64,000 nucleotides of DNA from an uncultured Phaeodactylibacter sp. (GTDB taxonomy: Bacteria; Bacteroidota; Bacteroidia; Chitinophagales; Saprospiraceae): the NCBI GenBank assembly GCA_913057245.1, contig CAJXNH010000008.1:1-64000 (forward strand), read 5' to 3'. Shown here one piece after another: positions 42,591-50,279 of the stretch. Under the pieces are notes generated by a model, which did no database searches, was not told the origin of the DNA, and was given only the letters and a program-made list of their open reading frames with translations. Every line of letters begins with the position of its first letter. Position 1 is the stretch's first letter. The position numbers and the translations under genes are program-made.

Positions 42591-42691
42591 CTGTAATTTT
42601 ATGGTTCAAAATTGTTAATAGCGACCAGGTTGGCTACAATCCGTCCCCTGGCATAAAACAAGCTTCGGTCTCATTCATCCTGGCAAAAACA

Positions 42692-43009
42692 CTACCGCTC
42701 AAATTCCCGAATCTCCTTTCTTCCACCCTGCAGGTAAGCAATCTGCCTGAAGCCCCGCCGTGCCATAAGGGAGGCCGCCAAAGGCGCTCTTTTGCCACCA
42801 TTATCGTACAGGAAATAGGGCCTGAGCCGGTCCAGTGTTTCGATTTCCTCATCGAAAGTATCGCTGAGGTAATCTAGGTTCACAGCCTGATCCATCAATT
42901 TATCCTTCCGAATCTCCTGAGGTGTTCGTAAGTCGATCAGGACCGCGTCCGATGTAAGGGCCAGTTCAACCATAAACAAATCCACAGGTAGTGATCGATA
43001 AGGTGCCAT
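42692..43009 (-). CDS. Rhodanese-like protein lacking the catalytic cysteine
   Basis: A 105-aa single rhodanese-fold domain: SDAVLIDLRTPQEIRKDKLMDQAVNLDY, then the active-site loop as PYFLYDNGGKRAPLAASLMARRGF and YLQGGRKEI. The loop has Asp where an active rhodanese has the sulfur-carrying Cys, so sulfurtransferase activity is not expected; a binding or regulatory role is likelier. ATG 43009 gives the family start; the frame to 43090 adds an unlikely N-terminus. It lies 100 bp downstream of the ArsR gene on the same strand. Confidence 0.85.
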   Translation of the reverse strand: MAPYRSLPVDLFMVELALTSDAVLIDLRTPQEIRKDKLMDQAVNLDYLSDTFDEEIETLDRLRPYFLYDNGGKRAPLAASLMARRGFRQIAYLQGGRKEIREFER

Positions 43010-43109
43010 AATAATAAGTTGGAAAGTCGAATATAGTTTGTTTTGTTCATGTAAAAAACCAAAAGAAAAGGCATTATGCCGGTTGGCCAATGCTTCTTCC
43101 TGCTAGTGC

Positions 43110-43424
43110 TTACATGTTACAATTACAATTTTCGAGGCAGGAGATAATGGAGGAGACGTCACGTTCTTTAAGCGTGTAGAGCATGCTGCGGCCGTCCCGT
43201 TCAGCATGCAGGATGCCTTTGAGGCGCATATTTTGGAGGTGGTGGGAGGTAAGCGATTGCTCGGAACCCAGCATGGTACAGATATCGGAAACGGAAAGCT
43301 GAGGGTGTTGCTCCAGCAGGTGCACGATGCCCAGTCTTAGGGGATGGGCAACGGTTTTTAGTATGAAAGCGATGCGCTCCAGTTTTTCAGCTTCTTTTTT
43401 GCCGATTGTTTTTTTGTCTGGCAT
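43110..43424 (-). CDS. ArsR-family transcriptional repressor
   Basis: A 104-aa winged-helix regulator: RIAFILKTVAHPLRLGIVHLLEQH, then the recognition region SVSDICTMLGSEQSLTSHHLQNMRLKG and the wing ERDGRSMLYTL. One Cys sits in the helix where metal-sensing ArsR proteins carry ligands (SDICTML). The tail is Cys-rich (CLENCNCNM). It could sense thiophilic metal or persulfide. It heads a codirectional set with the rhodanese-like gene, a context known for persulfide-responsive ArsR regulators; the ligand is inference. Confidence 0.92.
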   Translation of the reverse strand: MPDKKTIGKKEAEKLERIAFILKTVAHPLRLGIVHLLEQHPQLSVSDICTMLGSEQSLTSHHLQNMRLKGILHAERDGRSMLYTLKERDVSSIISCLENCNCNM

Positions 43425-43548
43425 GGTTCCGTAGTGTGAGGTTAAAAGGCGGTCAGTAGGGGACTGTCCTTAAGTAATGACTAAGAAACGCAGGTCAAAG
43501 AGCTTAGTTGAAGCGGGGAAGAGAAAATCTATAAAAAAGGTAGGAATT

Positions 43549-43866
43549 TTATCGTTTGAGCCATTTTTTAAACCGGTCTTTGAAGGAGTCGCTCTTCGAT
43601 ATGGTAAAACTTCGGATGCCTGAAACTTGTCCAAGGGTTATCCATGCATTGTACCGTCCAGGTGGTAAATTACCAAGGCGTATAGTGGCTTTGTGGGGCC
43701 CAGGTTCCAAGTGGGCTTTGTGGGTGCGGTAGGTTTTCCCCTGCTCGTTCAGCACATCCACGTTGAGCGGGGTCCCCTCTGCACAAAAGCAGTGCAGATA
43801 AGCTACAACCGACTGTTTTTCAACTACCTGTAAATTACCGATTTTAGTATCCGGAACTTTCTTCAT
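43549..43866 (-). CDS. Small beta-sandwich protein of unknown function
   Basis: A 105-aa protein without a signal peptide. The middle (GPHKATIRLGNLPPGRYNAWITLGQVSGIRSFTISK) looks like an Ig/FnIII-type strand pattern and resembles the fold of T9SS sorting domains, but with no export signal it should stay in the cytosol. The C-terminus is basic (FKDRFKKWLKR). No family assigned. Isolated between the ArsR gene and the tRNA. Confidence 0.6.
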   Translation of the reverse strand: MKKVPDTKIGNLQVVEKQSVVAYLHCFCAEGTPLNVDVLNEQGKTYRTHKAHLEPGPHKATIRLGNLPPGRYNAWITLGQVSGIRSFTISKSDSFKDRFKKWLKR

Positions 43867-44225
43867 CTGTTGTCTGAGTAAGTCTGCACGATTACAAGCG
43901 GTAAGCTTGAAATCTTATTTGTTGAGTTAAGGTTAAGACGGTACCTTAGTTCTTTAGTCACTTCGTGGGCAAAAAAGGCAGGAGAGTAACATGAAATTCA
44001 TCAAGTGATTTACTCTTATTCTGTTTTTTCGCAGGACAAAATCAGAACGGGCTTTGAATAGCCCGTTTCTTATAGTGCCCGGTTTGGGTGTTGTGCAGGA
44101 GTGTCAGAAACGTGGAGTGTGTATATCTGGAGTTTATAGAAAAAACTCTTCTTTCGGCTATTTTATACTTTATGCTGTAAAAGTAATTCTTTTTCGGGTA
44201 AAATCCAATAATGAGAGTTCTAAAG
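43867..44225. other. Intergenic region with one hairpin
   Basis: No protein gene supported. AACGGGCT-TTGAAT-AGCCCGTT (44046-44067) followed by TTTCTTAT on the plus strand looks like a moderate terminator, but no upstream plus-strand gene or clear promoter explains it. Confidence 0.4.
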
Positions 44226-44257
44226 AAAAAAGCCTGACTGTCAGTGACAATCAGGCT
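44226..44257 (-). terminator. Intrinsic terminator of tRNA-Leu
   Basis: Stem AGCCTGA/TCAGGCT (44231-44237, 44251-44257) followed on the minus strand by UUUUU, four bases past the tRNA 3' end. Confidence 0.8.
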
Positions 44258-44261
44258 TCGG

Positions 44262-44345
44262 TGCCCAGAACAGGAGTCGAACCTGCACATCCATAAGGAC
44301 ACTACCCCCTCAAGGTAGCGCGTCTACCAATTCCGCCATCTGGGC
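44262..44345 (-). tRNA. tRNA-Leu (anticodon GAG)
   Basis: An 84-nt class II tRNA. Acceptor stem GCCCAGA pairs with TCTGGGC and the discriminator base is A. The D-arm contains GGCGGAATTGGTAGACGC. The anticodon arm CTACC-TTGAGGG-GGTAG places GAG at 34-36. A long variable arm and a T-arm with GGTTCGACTCC follow. CCA is not encoded. A -7 box lies about 33 bp upstream and an intrinsic terminator follows directly. Confidence 0.95.
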
Positions 44346-44377
44346 ATGGAGTAGTAGCGCTTATTTTAAAAGCGATG

Positions 44378-44385
44378 CAAATATA
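44378..44385 (-). promoter_or_regulatory. -7 box TATATTTG of tRNA-Leu
   Basis: Exact TAnnTTTG on the minus strand. TTG/TTTG elements at 44401-44409 lie slightly outside the usual spacing. Confidence 0.5.
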
Positions 44386-44460
44386 CATCTCTGGTCTTTA
44401 CAAAAGCAAGGTTTTACAGCATTTTTTTTGGATCGCTTTTGCGATGCCTCCTCCATTGCA

Positions 44461-45477
44461 TCATGATCCGTTAAATACGGGCGTAGCACTGTATCGTTCC
44501 ACAAAGGCTTTCATTTCGTCAACCATACCAGGTGATCCGATCGCGATAGTGGCGCGTTGGTGCAGGTGTTTGACTTCCAGCTCAAGAATGCGTTCCAGCT
44601 GACAGGTGATGGCTTTGCCGCCGGCCTGTTCCACGATGTAAGCCAGCGGGTTGCACTCATAGACCAGCCGGAGTTTGCCCTGCGGGTATTTTCGGGTGTT
44701 GGGGTAGAGGAAAATGCCGCCCTGAAAGAGTATCCGGTGAATATCAGAAACCATAGACCCGATGTAGCGCAACCGTAGATTTAGGTCAGAACAGTGGTCG
44801 ATGTACCGGCGCATTTCCACATCAAACTTCAGGTAGTAGCCCTGATTGACAGAGTAGTAGTTGCCGCGGTCCGGTATCTGAATATCAGTATGGCTGAGGC
44901 AGAACTCTCCGATTGTAGGGTCCAGCGTAAATCCATTTACACCACGTCCGGTGGTATACACTAACAGGGTGGAAGTGCCATAAAGCACGTAGCCCGCAGC
45001 GACAAGGTCTACACCCTTCTGCAGAAAATCTTTTACTTCAACGGTAGACTCCGCATCACTAAGGCGGCGGTAGATCCCAAAAATGGTTCCCACAGAAACG
45101 TTGACGTCAATGTTGGAAGACCCGTCCAACGGATCAAAGACCACGACATATTTAGAGGCTTTGGAAGCCACGGAGTTAATAGGGATAATATCTTCCAGCT
45201 CCTCGGAAGCGACCCCGCAACATTCGCCGCTGTTTTTGAGGCAGTCGATCAGTTTCTCGTTGGCGTAAAGATCGAGCTTTTGCACATCCTCGCCGGAGGC
45301 ATTCTCTGAACCGGCCTTCCCCAGGATACTGACCAGTCCTGCTTTGTTGACTTCACGGTTGACAATTTTGGCAGCCACGCCAATATCGCGTAGCAGACCG
45401 GTCAGTTCTCCGGAAGCAAAGGGGAAATCTTTTTGCCGTCGGATGATAAATTCATCTAAGGTGACGATTCGGCTCAT
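44461..45477 (-). CDS. fbp: Class 1 fructose-1,6-bisphosphatase
   Basis: Gluconeogenic enzyme removing the 1-phosphate from fructose-1,6-bisphosphate; cytosolic and Mg2+ dependent. The 338-aa length is normal. Metal and substrate motifs are intact: CCGVASEELEDI, VVFDPLDGSSNIDVNVSVGTIFGIYR, LRYIGSMVSDIHRILFQGGIFLYP and KLRLVYECNPLAYIVEQAGGKA. A near-consensus -7 (TATATTTA, 45505-45512) lies 27 bp before the ATG. Its glycolytic counterpart pfkA is also in this window. Confidence 0.96.
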   Translation of the reverse strand: MSRIVTLDEFIIRRQKDFPFASGELTGLLRDIGVAAKIVNREVNKAGLVSILGKAGSENASGEDVQKLDLYANEKLIDCLKNSGECCGVASEELEDIIPINSVASKASKYVVVFDPLDGSSNIDVNVSVGTIFGIYRRLSDAESTVEVKDFLQKGVDLVAAGYVLYGTSTLLVYTTGRGVNGFTLDPTIGEFCLSHTDIQIPDRGNYYSVNQGYYLKFDVEMRRYIDHCSDLNLRLRYIGSMVSDIHRILFQGGIFLYPNTRKYPQGKLRLVYECNPLAYIVEQAGGKAITCQLERILELEVKHLHQRATIAIGSPGMVDEMKAFVERYSATPVFNGS

Positions 45478-45595
45478 AATTTGGATATTTGTGGTTAGGA
45501 AGGGTAAATATAAAAACTGAGCCGGAGTAAAGGGGTGACAAATGGCATTAAATCAGCCCGGACTGTCAGGGGCAACTCAACCAATCCGCTAATCA

Positions 45596-47437
45596 GTGGT
45601 TTACAAAGGGTACCAGAAAGAAGCCAGACCGCACGTGAAGCAATTAGCCTATCTCAATAAGTTCTTTTTTCGCTACAGGAAGCATTTTCTTTTAGGGATC
45701 CTTTTTGTGTCGCTGTCTAACTATTTCCGGGTATTGCAGCCACAGATGATCCGGGAAGCCCTGGACCTGGTCGTGGAAAATATCGGCTTGTTTGGCCTGC
45801 TAAATGGCTTCGAGCTGCAGCCCAGGCTCTACAGTATTCTGGGCAAATCCCTGCTCTACTTTGGTGTGTTGGTGCTGCTCTTCGCCTTACTGATGGGCAT
45901 TTTTATGTACTTCATGCGGCAGACCATCATCGTTATGTCCCGCCTGATCGAATATGACATGCGCAAAGAGATTTTTCAGAAGTACGAAGACCTCAGCATG
46001 GCTTTTTACAAGCGGAATAAGACCGGTGATATGATGTCGCGTATCACGGAGGACGTTTCGAAAGTACGAATGTACCTGGGGCCGGCAGTTTTGTATGGCA
46101 TCAACTTGATTTCGCTTTTTGTGCTCGTGATTTATTCCATGTTGAGTGTAAATGTTGAGCTGACGCTTTATGCCCTTGCTCCTTTACCGGTGCTGTCTGT
46201 TTCGATCTACTATGTCAGTAACCTGATTAATAAGAAAAGCGAGGTCATTCAGCAGCAGCTGGCCCACCTGAATACGAATGCGCAGGAGATTTACTCCGGT
46301 ATCCGGGTCGTCAAATCCTATGTGCAGGAAGTGCCTATGTTGTCCTTTTTCCGCAAGGAGAGCGATATTTACCGGGATAAAGCCCTCGACCTCGCTAAGG
46401 TAAACGCCTTCTTTTACCCACTCATGGTCTTGCTGATTGGTGCGAGTACGGTGATTACCGTTTACATTGGTGGCTTGCAGGTCGTGCGTGGCTCGATTAG
46501 CACGGGCAACATCGCTGAATTTGTTATTTATGTCAATATGCTGACCTGGCCGGTAACGGCTATCGGCTGGATTGCCTCTATCATTCAGCAGGCGGCAGCT
46601 TCCCAAAAGCGGATCAATGAATTTTTGAGCCTTGAACCTGAGATAACAAATCACACCGAAACAAAAACCGATGAGATCCGGGGAGACATTGCTTTTGACC
46701 GGGTATCTTTTGTGTATCCGGATACGGGGACACAGGCGCTGAAAGAGGTCAGCTTTGAGCTGAAAGCGGGGCAAAAAATGGCCATTATTGGCAAAACAGG
46801 GTCGGGTAAGTCTACCATTGCCGACCTGTTGGTCCGTATGTATGATGTAGAGGAGGGGCGGATCACTGTAGATGGTAAGGATGTGCGTGACCACAACCTT
46901 TCTCAACTGCGCCGTGCAGTAGGATATGTGCCTCAGGATGTCTTCCTCTTTTCTGATACCATTGCCCACAACATAGCGTTTGGTAAGCGGGATGCCAGCC
47001 GGGAAGAAGTGGAGGAATATGCCCGCTATGCCGCTGTGCATGATGATATCATGGAGCTGTCCAATGGCTTTGATACCTTTGTTGGTGAAAGAGGGGTGAC
47101 CCTTTCCGGAGGGCAGAAACAACGTGTCTCTATTGCCAGGGCTTTTTTGAAGCAGCCCGATATTGTCTTACTCGATGATTGCCTTTCTGCAGTCGATACC
47201 AAAACCGAACAGCAAATTCTGGGCTATCTTTCCGGTGCCCTGTCCAACAAAACTGCAATTATCATTACCCACCGGATTTACTCGCTCCTGGAGTTCGATA
47301 AAATCCTGGTTCTTGAAGATGGCCGGATCGCTGAGTCCGGCACTCATGATGAACTGATCAAACTGGGGGGCTATTATGCGGAAATGGTCGAAAAACAGCG
47401 CCTGGAGGAAGTTGATGAAGGCGCGCCCGCCCGGTGA
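45596..47437 (+). CDS. ABC exporter half-transporter with degenerate Walker B
   Basis: A 613-aa membrane-plus-ATPase fusion of the type I (MsbA/lipid-multidrug) exporter class. Six membrane helices span ~25-330. The ATPase domain has Walker A GKTGSGKST (from residue ~399), Q-loop YVPQD, signature LSGGQKQR (~503) and the H-loop ITHR. Walker B reads IVLLDDCLSAVD: the catalytic Glu is replaced by Asp, as in the degenerate half of heterodimeric exporters. A partner half is not adjacent. GTG is the only usable start, since TAA lies two codons upstream. Substrate unknown. Confidence 0.9.
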   Translation: MVYKGYQKEARPHVKQLAYLNKFFFRYRKHFLLGILFVSLSNYFRVLQPQMIREALDLVVENIGLFGLLNGFELQPRLYSILGKSLLYFGVLVLLFALLMGIFMYFMRQTIIVMSRLIEYDMRKEIFQKYEDLSMAFYKRNKTGDMMSRITEDVSKVRMYLGPAVLYGINLISLFVLVIYSMLSVNVELTLYALAPLPVLSVSIYYVSNLINKKSEVIQQQLAHLNTNAQEIYSGIRVVKSYVQEVPMLSFFRKESDIYRDKALDLAKVNAFFYPLMVLLIGASTVITVYIGGLQVVRGSISTGNIAEFVIYVNMLTWPVTAIGWIASIIQQAAASQKRINEFLSLEPEITNHTETKTDEIRGDIAFDRVSFVYPDTGTQALKEVSFELKAGQKMAIIGKTGSGKSTIADLLVRMYDVEEGRITVDGKDVRDHNLSQLRRAVGYVPQDVFLFSDTIAHNIAFGKRDASREEVEEYARYAAVHDDIMELSNGFDTFVGERGVTLSGGQKQRVSIARAFLKQPDIVLLDDCLSAVDTKTEQQILGYLSGALSNKTAIIITHRIYSLLEFDKILVLEDGRIAESGTHDELIKLGGYYAEMVEKQRLEEVDEGAPAR

Positions 47438-47447
47438 TAAAAATCAC
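47434..47447. promoter_or_regulatory. GTGATAAAAATCAC palindrome after the ABC gene
   Basis: It fits GTGA-n6-TCAC but also forms a 5-bp stem followed by TTTTTTATT at the end of the ABC gene, so it may simply be a weak terminator. A CATTTTTG box lies with its centre 35 bp downstream, not the 33 bp of the other three sites. Confidence 0.35.
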
Positions 47448-47616
47448 ATTTTTTATTGATTATTAGCAGTGCATTTTTGGTCTGAGACTACTAGGATTGT
47501 GGTACAGGAGGGTGCTGCTATTCCTGTATCCACAGTTTGTGAAGGATAGGCATTGCCCGGTGGACCTCACTGAATATTTGTCCGATACCAATTTTGGTTC
47601 ACTAAATATATGAGCC

Positions 47617-48258
47617 ATGAAAGCTTACCAGGTTATTATTACAGCGGGCGTTTCCATACTCCTTTTCCTAGTTATGGGATGCCAGAAAGAAGAAACGATA
47701 TTGACGGATTCGATGGATCCCAACCCTATGCTGATCAGCCGTTATGTGCCTGGGCCGGGCACCTCAGACTGCCTGCTCATTGATTGTGAAACTGCTATTG
47801 AAAATGCCCGGGAGGCGCTGATGGAAAAAGCGGAAAATGAATGTGGGGTATTCATGTCTGCCATCCGGTGTTGTGAAGCCAATCAGGAGGTCTATCTGAT
47901 GTACCGGTACAGTTCGGATTGTGAGCAGGGCGCACCAGCGGAGGCACCACTGAGCAGTGGCGATAGCGGATATGCGTTGCTGGCACCAAGCCCGGTTGGC
48001 ATTGAGCTTTTAGAAAGCCATTGTATCAATGGGGGCACTTCCCTGCGCATCATGCTGAAGGGCGGGGCACTGCCGCTTCCATTAGGCCCGTTTGAAGTCC
48101 ATTGGTGGGTGGATTACGAGTATCAGGGCAATGATACACAAATTGATTGCGTATCCGGAGCTGAGGCTCAGTTGCTGATCATTGATCATTGGAACGAGGG
48201 TGCAAAGCAGTGGTACAAGTTTGATCTGTACGAAACCGACCCTGTATTTAGGTATTAA
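47617..48258 (+). CDS. Lipoprotein of unknown function
   Basis: A 213-aa lipoprotein: signal ILLFLVMGCQKEE with the lipobox Cys at ~22. The mature part has several cysteines (SDCLLIDCETA, NECGVF, RCCEANQ, SDCEQG, SHCINGG), suggesting disulfides and an extracytoplasmic location. The C-terminal half is beta-rich. I do not recognise the family. It stands alone, 179 bp after the ABC exporter gene. Confidence 0.7.
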   Translation: MKAYQVIITAGVSILLFLVMGCQKEETILTDSMDPNPMLISRYVPGPGTSDCLLIDCETAIENAREALMEKAENECGVFMSAIRCCEANQEVYLMYRYSSDCEQGAPAEAPLSSGDSGYALLAPSPVGIELLESHCINGGTSLRIMLKGGALPLPLGPFEVHWWVDYEYQGNDTQIDCVSGAEAQLLIIDHWNEGAKQWYKFDLYETDPVFRY

Positions 48259-48265
48259 TGGTTTT

Positions 48266-48295
48266 TTTGAAATCTCCTGCAATTATTTACTTTTG
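48266..48295 (+). promoter_or_regulatory. Full Bacteroidota promoter TTTG-N18-TACTTTTG
   Basis: -33 TTTG at 48266-48269 and -7 TACTTTTG at 48288-48295, exact in both boxes and spacing. It lies 41 bp upstream of the PUR-family gene start. Confidence 0.75.
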
Positions 48296-48336
48296 TAAGG
48301 TACGCTTTCATTTACGGAACTAAACCTTCACAAGTA

Positions 48337-48717
48337 GTGGATAACGGGAGTAACCAAAGAAGATTTGATAGCGAGTACTCGCTTAAAATGCGTGCTGGCA
48401 AACGAAGAACCTACTTCTTTGATGTGCGGCGGACGAAAGGTGACGATTTCTACATTACCCTCACCGAGAGCACTAAAAAGTTTAACGGGGATGGGTATGA
48501 ACGGCACAAAATTTTTCTTTATAAAGAGGATTTTAACCGTTTCCTGAGCCATCTGGAAGAAACGATTGATCACGTTAAGGAAAACCTGATGCCAGAGTAT
48601 GACTACGACGAGTTCACCCGCCGGCATGAAGAGTATGAAGAAGAACAGGCTAACAACGACAGCTTTTCTGAGAACGGAAATGAGCCGTTGGAGGCTGATG
48701 AGGATATAAGCTGGTAA
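48337..48717 (+). CDS. PUR-family (DUF3276) DNA/RNA-binding protein
   Basis: A 126-aa nucleic-acid-binding protein of the PUR-alpha-like family widespread in Bacteroidota. The single PUR repeat spans ~10-85: EYSLKMRAGKRRTYFFDVRRTKGDDFYITLTESTKKF, then HKIFLYKEDFNRFLSHLEETIDHV. The C-terminal ~35 residues are acidic and disordered. The start is a GTG 41 bp after a strong promoter; no ATG fits. A terminator follows at once, so it is monocistronic. Confidence 0.9.
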   Translation: MDNGSNQRRFDSEYSLKMRAGKRRTYFFDVRRTKGDDFYITLTESTKKFNGDGYERHKIFLYKEDFNRFLSHLEETIDHVKENLMPEYDYDEFTRRHEEYEEEQANNDSFSENGNEPLEADEDISW

Positions 48718-48718
48718 A

Positions 48719-48760
48719 AAGAAGAACTGGCCTGTTTTGTAGGGCCCGTTCTTCTTTTTT
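48719..48760 (+). terminator. Intrinsic terminator of the PUR-family gene
   Basis: Nine-bp stem AAGAAGAAC/GTTCTTCTT plus inner GGCC/GGCC-type pairing, ending in TTTTTT. It begins one base after the stop codon. Confidence 0.8.
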
Positions 48761-48780
48761 CCTCCTGTCTTTTCTATGGG

Positions 48781-48859
48781 CTAGCAGGCTTCGCTATTAA
48801 TTAATGGCGAAGCCTGCTAGTCGTTTCCAATCAGATAGCATTTGAACACTATCTGATTG
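48781..48859. repeat. Two adjacent long palindromes
   Basis: A 14-bp perfect stem (48781-48794 with 48807-48820) around a self-complementary ATTAATTAAT core gives a near-perfect 40-bp palindrome. It is followed by an 11-bp perfect stem CAATCAGATAG/CTATCTGATTG (48828-48838, 48849-48859). No U-tract. REP-like or cruciform-forming. Confidence 0.75.
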
Positions 48860-48965
48860 CTGTAGATCTATATATGTTGCAGGGTTTCATTCGGCACAAC
48901 GGGTACACGCTTCGTGCGCATTGGTTTCATGTCTGTCCTTCCTGCCCTATGCAACGGTGCCGGGC

Positions 48966-49526
48966 TTACAGCCTGACACTTACTCCAACGGTCGCAATAG
49001 ATACTCCGAACCCGACTTCTCCAAACAGCCCTAATCTTTCGCCCAGGCAATACCGGGAGCCAAGAAAAGCGGTGTAAAGAAAATTGCTGCCCGTACGGCC
49101 AATGCCTCTTTCTGTTTTTACCTTTTTTTCTTCCCCCCGCATCATCTCGATTGCAGAGTTGGTGTAGCCTACATTCAGCCCTCCGTAAATATTTAAGCAA
49201 CCGTTGATCAGCCCGCTGTGGGCCGCTGCACGTAGTGTCACCGTTGAGAATTTGTTGCGCCATTGGGCAGTAGTACCATCCCGGAACTGATAAACGCCTG
49301 ATTCGGTGATAGAATAGGAACCGGCAAGCCCAAGGCTGAAATTTTCTGTAAATTTATAATCAGCAGTGAGGGTCATGGGCAGCATTTTGGCTTTGCCGTG
49401 GTCCTTTACAAAGGTCGGCAGGACGCCAATACCAAGGTTAAGGTCAACATGTGGCTCGAAACGCTGAGCTTGTGCAAACTGAATCGAGAAGCAAAGTACT
49501 GTTAGGCTGAGGAATAGCTTTTTCAT
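48966..49526 (-). CDS. Small outer-membrane beta-barrel-like protein
   Basis: A 186-aa exported protein (signal MKKLFLSLTVLCFSIQFAQA). The mature part has alternating strands typical of an eight-stranded barrel (VDLNLGIGVLPTF, FSLGLAGSYSIT, LNIYGGLNVGYTN, LGLFGEVGFGVSIATVGVSVRL). It resembles the generic outer-membrane beta-barrel (OmpA/OmpW-like) group. No OmpA peptidoglycan domain is present. Function unknown. Confidence 0.8.
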   Translation of the reverse strand: MKKLFLSLTVLCFSIQFAQAQRFEPHVDLNLGIGVLPTFVKDHGKAKMLPMTLTADYKFTENFSLGLAGSYSITESGVYQFRDGTTAQWRNKFSTVTLRAAAHSGLINGCLNIYGGLNVGYTNSAIEMMRGEEKKVKTERGIGRTGSNFLYTAFLGSRYCLGERLGLFGEVGFGVSIATVGVSVRL

Positions 49527-50250
49527 GGTTTCAAAGTTTAGGTGTTCTAAAAGATTATCACCGTTCAGCCTTAAAAGCTTAACGGTTTAAGTATTGTGAT
49601 TACTGCCTTTAGAGCGGTGCTGTCTGTACGTTCTATGTAGTAGGCACTACACTGCTACTGCAACGTACTAAATGTGCTGCACCGATGCTTTGGAAACAGC
49701 ATGGCATATGATGGCATCAGGTATACGATTACCATTCGGCTCAATGCCGTTTCAAAGTTCCAACCTTGTACCCCAATTATTAAGAATAGCAGTTTGCTAT
49801 TGTATCCAGAAATCTGAGCGCCCGTTAATCCCTGTTTGCGTATGAATTACAACGCCTAAATTATTACCATTGACGTGAAAAATCCAGTCCGCGTTGGGTG
49901 CTTAATCAAAAATTAACATCTTTTTTCAAATTTTTTAACCAAGCTCCCCTTTTTGTTTGGATATTGTTAAAACGCCTGTTGGTTTATTTTGGTGTGTGAA
50001 TTAGATGTTTTAAGAACCTGAAATATCCAAAATGCAACCGTTATTACATTTTTCAACGCTTTATTTGCTTTCAAGATAAGAGGTTACCTGTAAAAGGTCA
50101 ATCCTTGAATTTCGTATAAGTCAGCTTTCAGACTGAAATTTCGGAAAGCGTCCAAACCTGCTCTTGCACTATACTTTATGCATCAAACAGCCATTGCGTT
50201 GCATGGCTACAACGTTTTTTTCTAAATCGTCAGAAGAGGAAAGCCAACAG
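49527..50250. other. Long AT-rich non-coding region
   Basis: About 720 bp with no supported gene, tRNA or clear promoter. A few short repeats of GGCAT occur near 49700. Base composition is much more AT-rich than the flanking genes. I see no terminator besides the one at its right end. Confidence 0.5.
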
Positions 50251-50279
50251 AAAAAAATAATAGGGCTTACCCGGCCCTA
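50251..50279 (-). terminator. Intrinsic terminator of the vWA-like gene
   Basis: Stem TAGGGC/GCCCTA (50261-50266, 50274-50279) followed on the minus strand by UUAUUUUUUU. It overlaps the stop codon at 50277-50279. Confidence 0.6.

Noticed and set aside
44046-44067. Hairpin AACGGGCT/AGCCCGTT as a terminator of a second small RNA
   Set aside because: U-tract is weak and no upstream promoter on the plus strand was found.
47434-47447. Fourth Crp/Fnr site
   Set aside because: It fits the arm pattern but follows the ABC gene stop as a small hairpin with a U-rich tail, and the nearest -7-like box is off by 2 bp from the spacing of the other three; listed only at low confidence.
48868-49263. 131-codon minus-strand open frame
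   Set aside because: Overlaps the beta-barrel gene in another frame; Arg/Cys-rich composition typical of a shadow frame.
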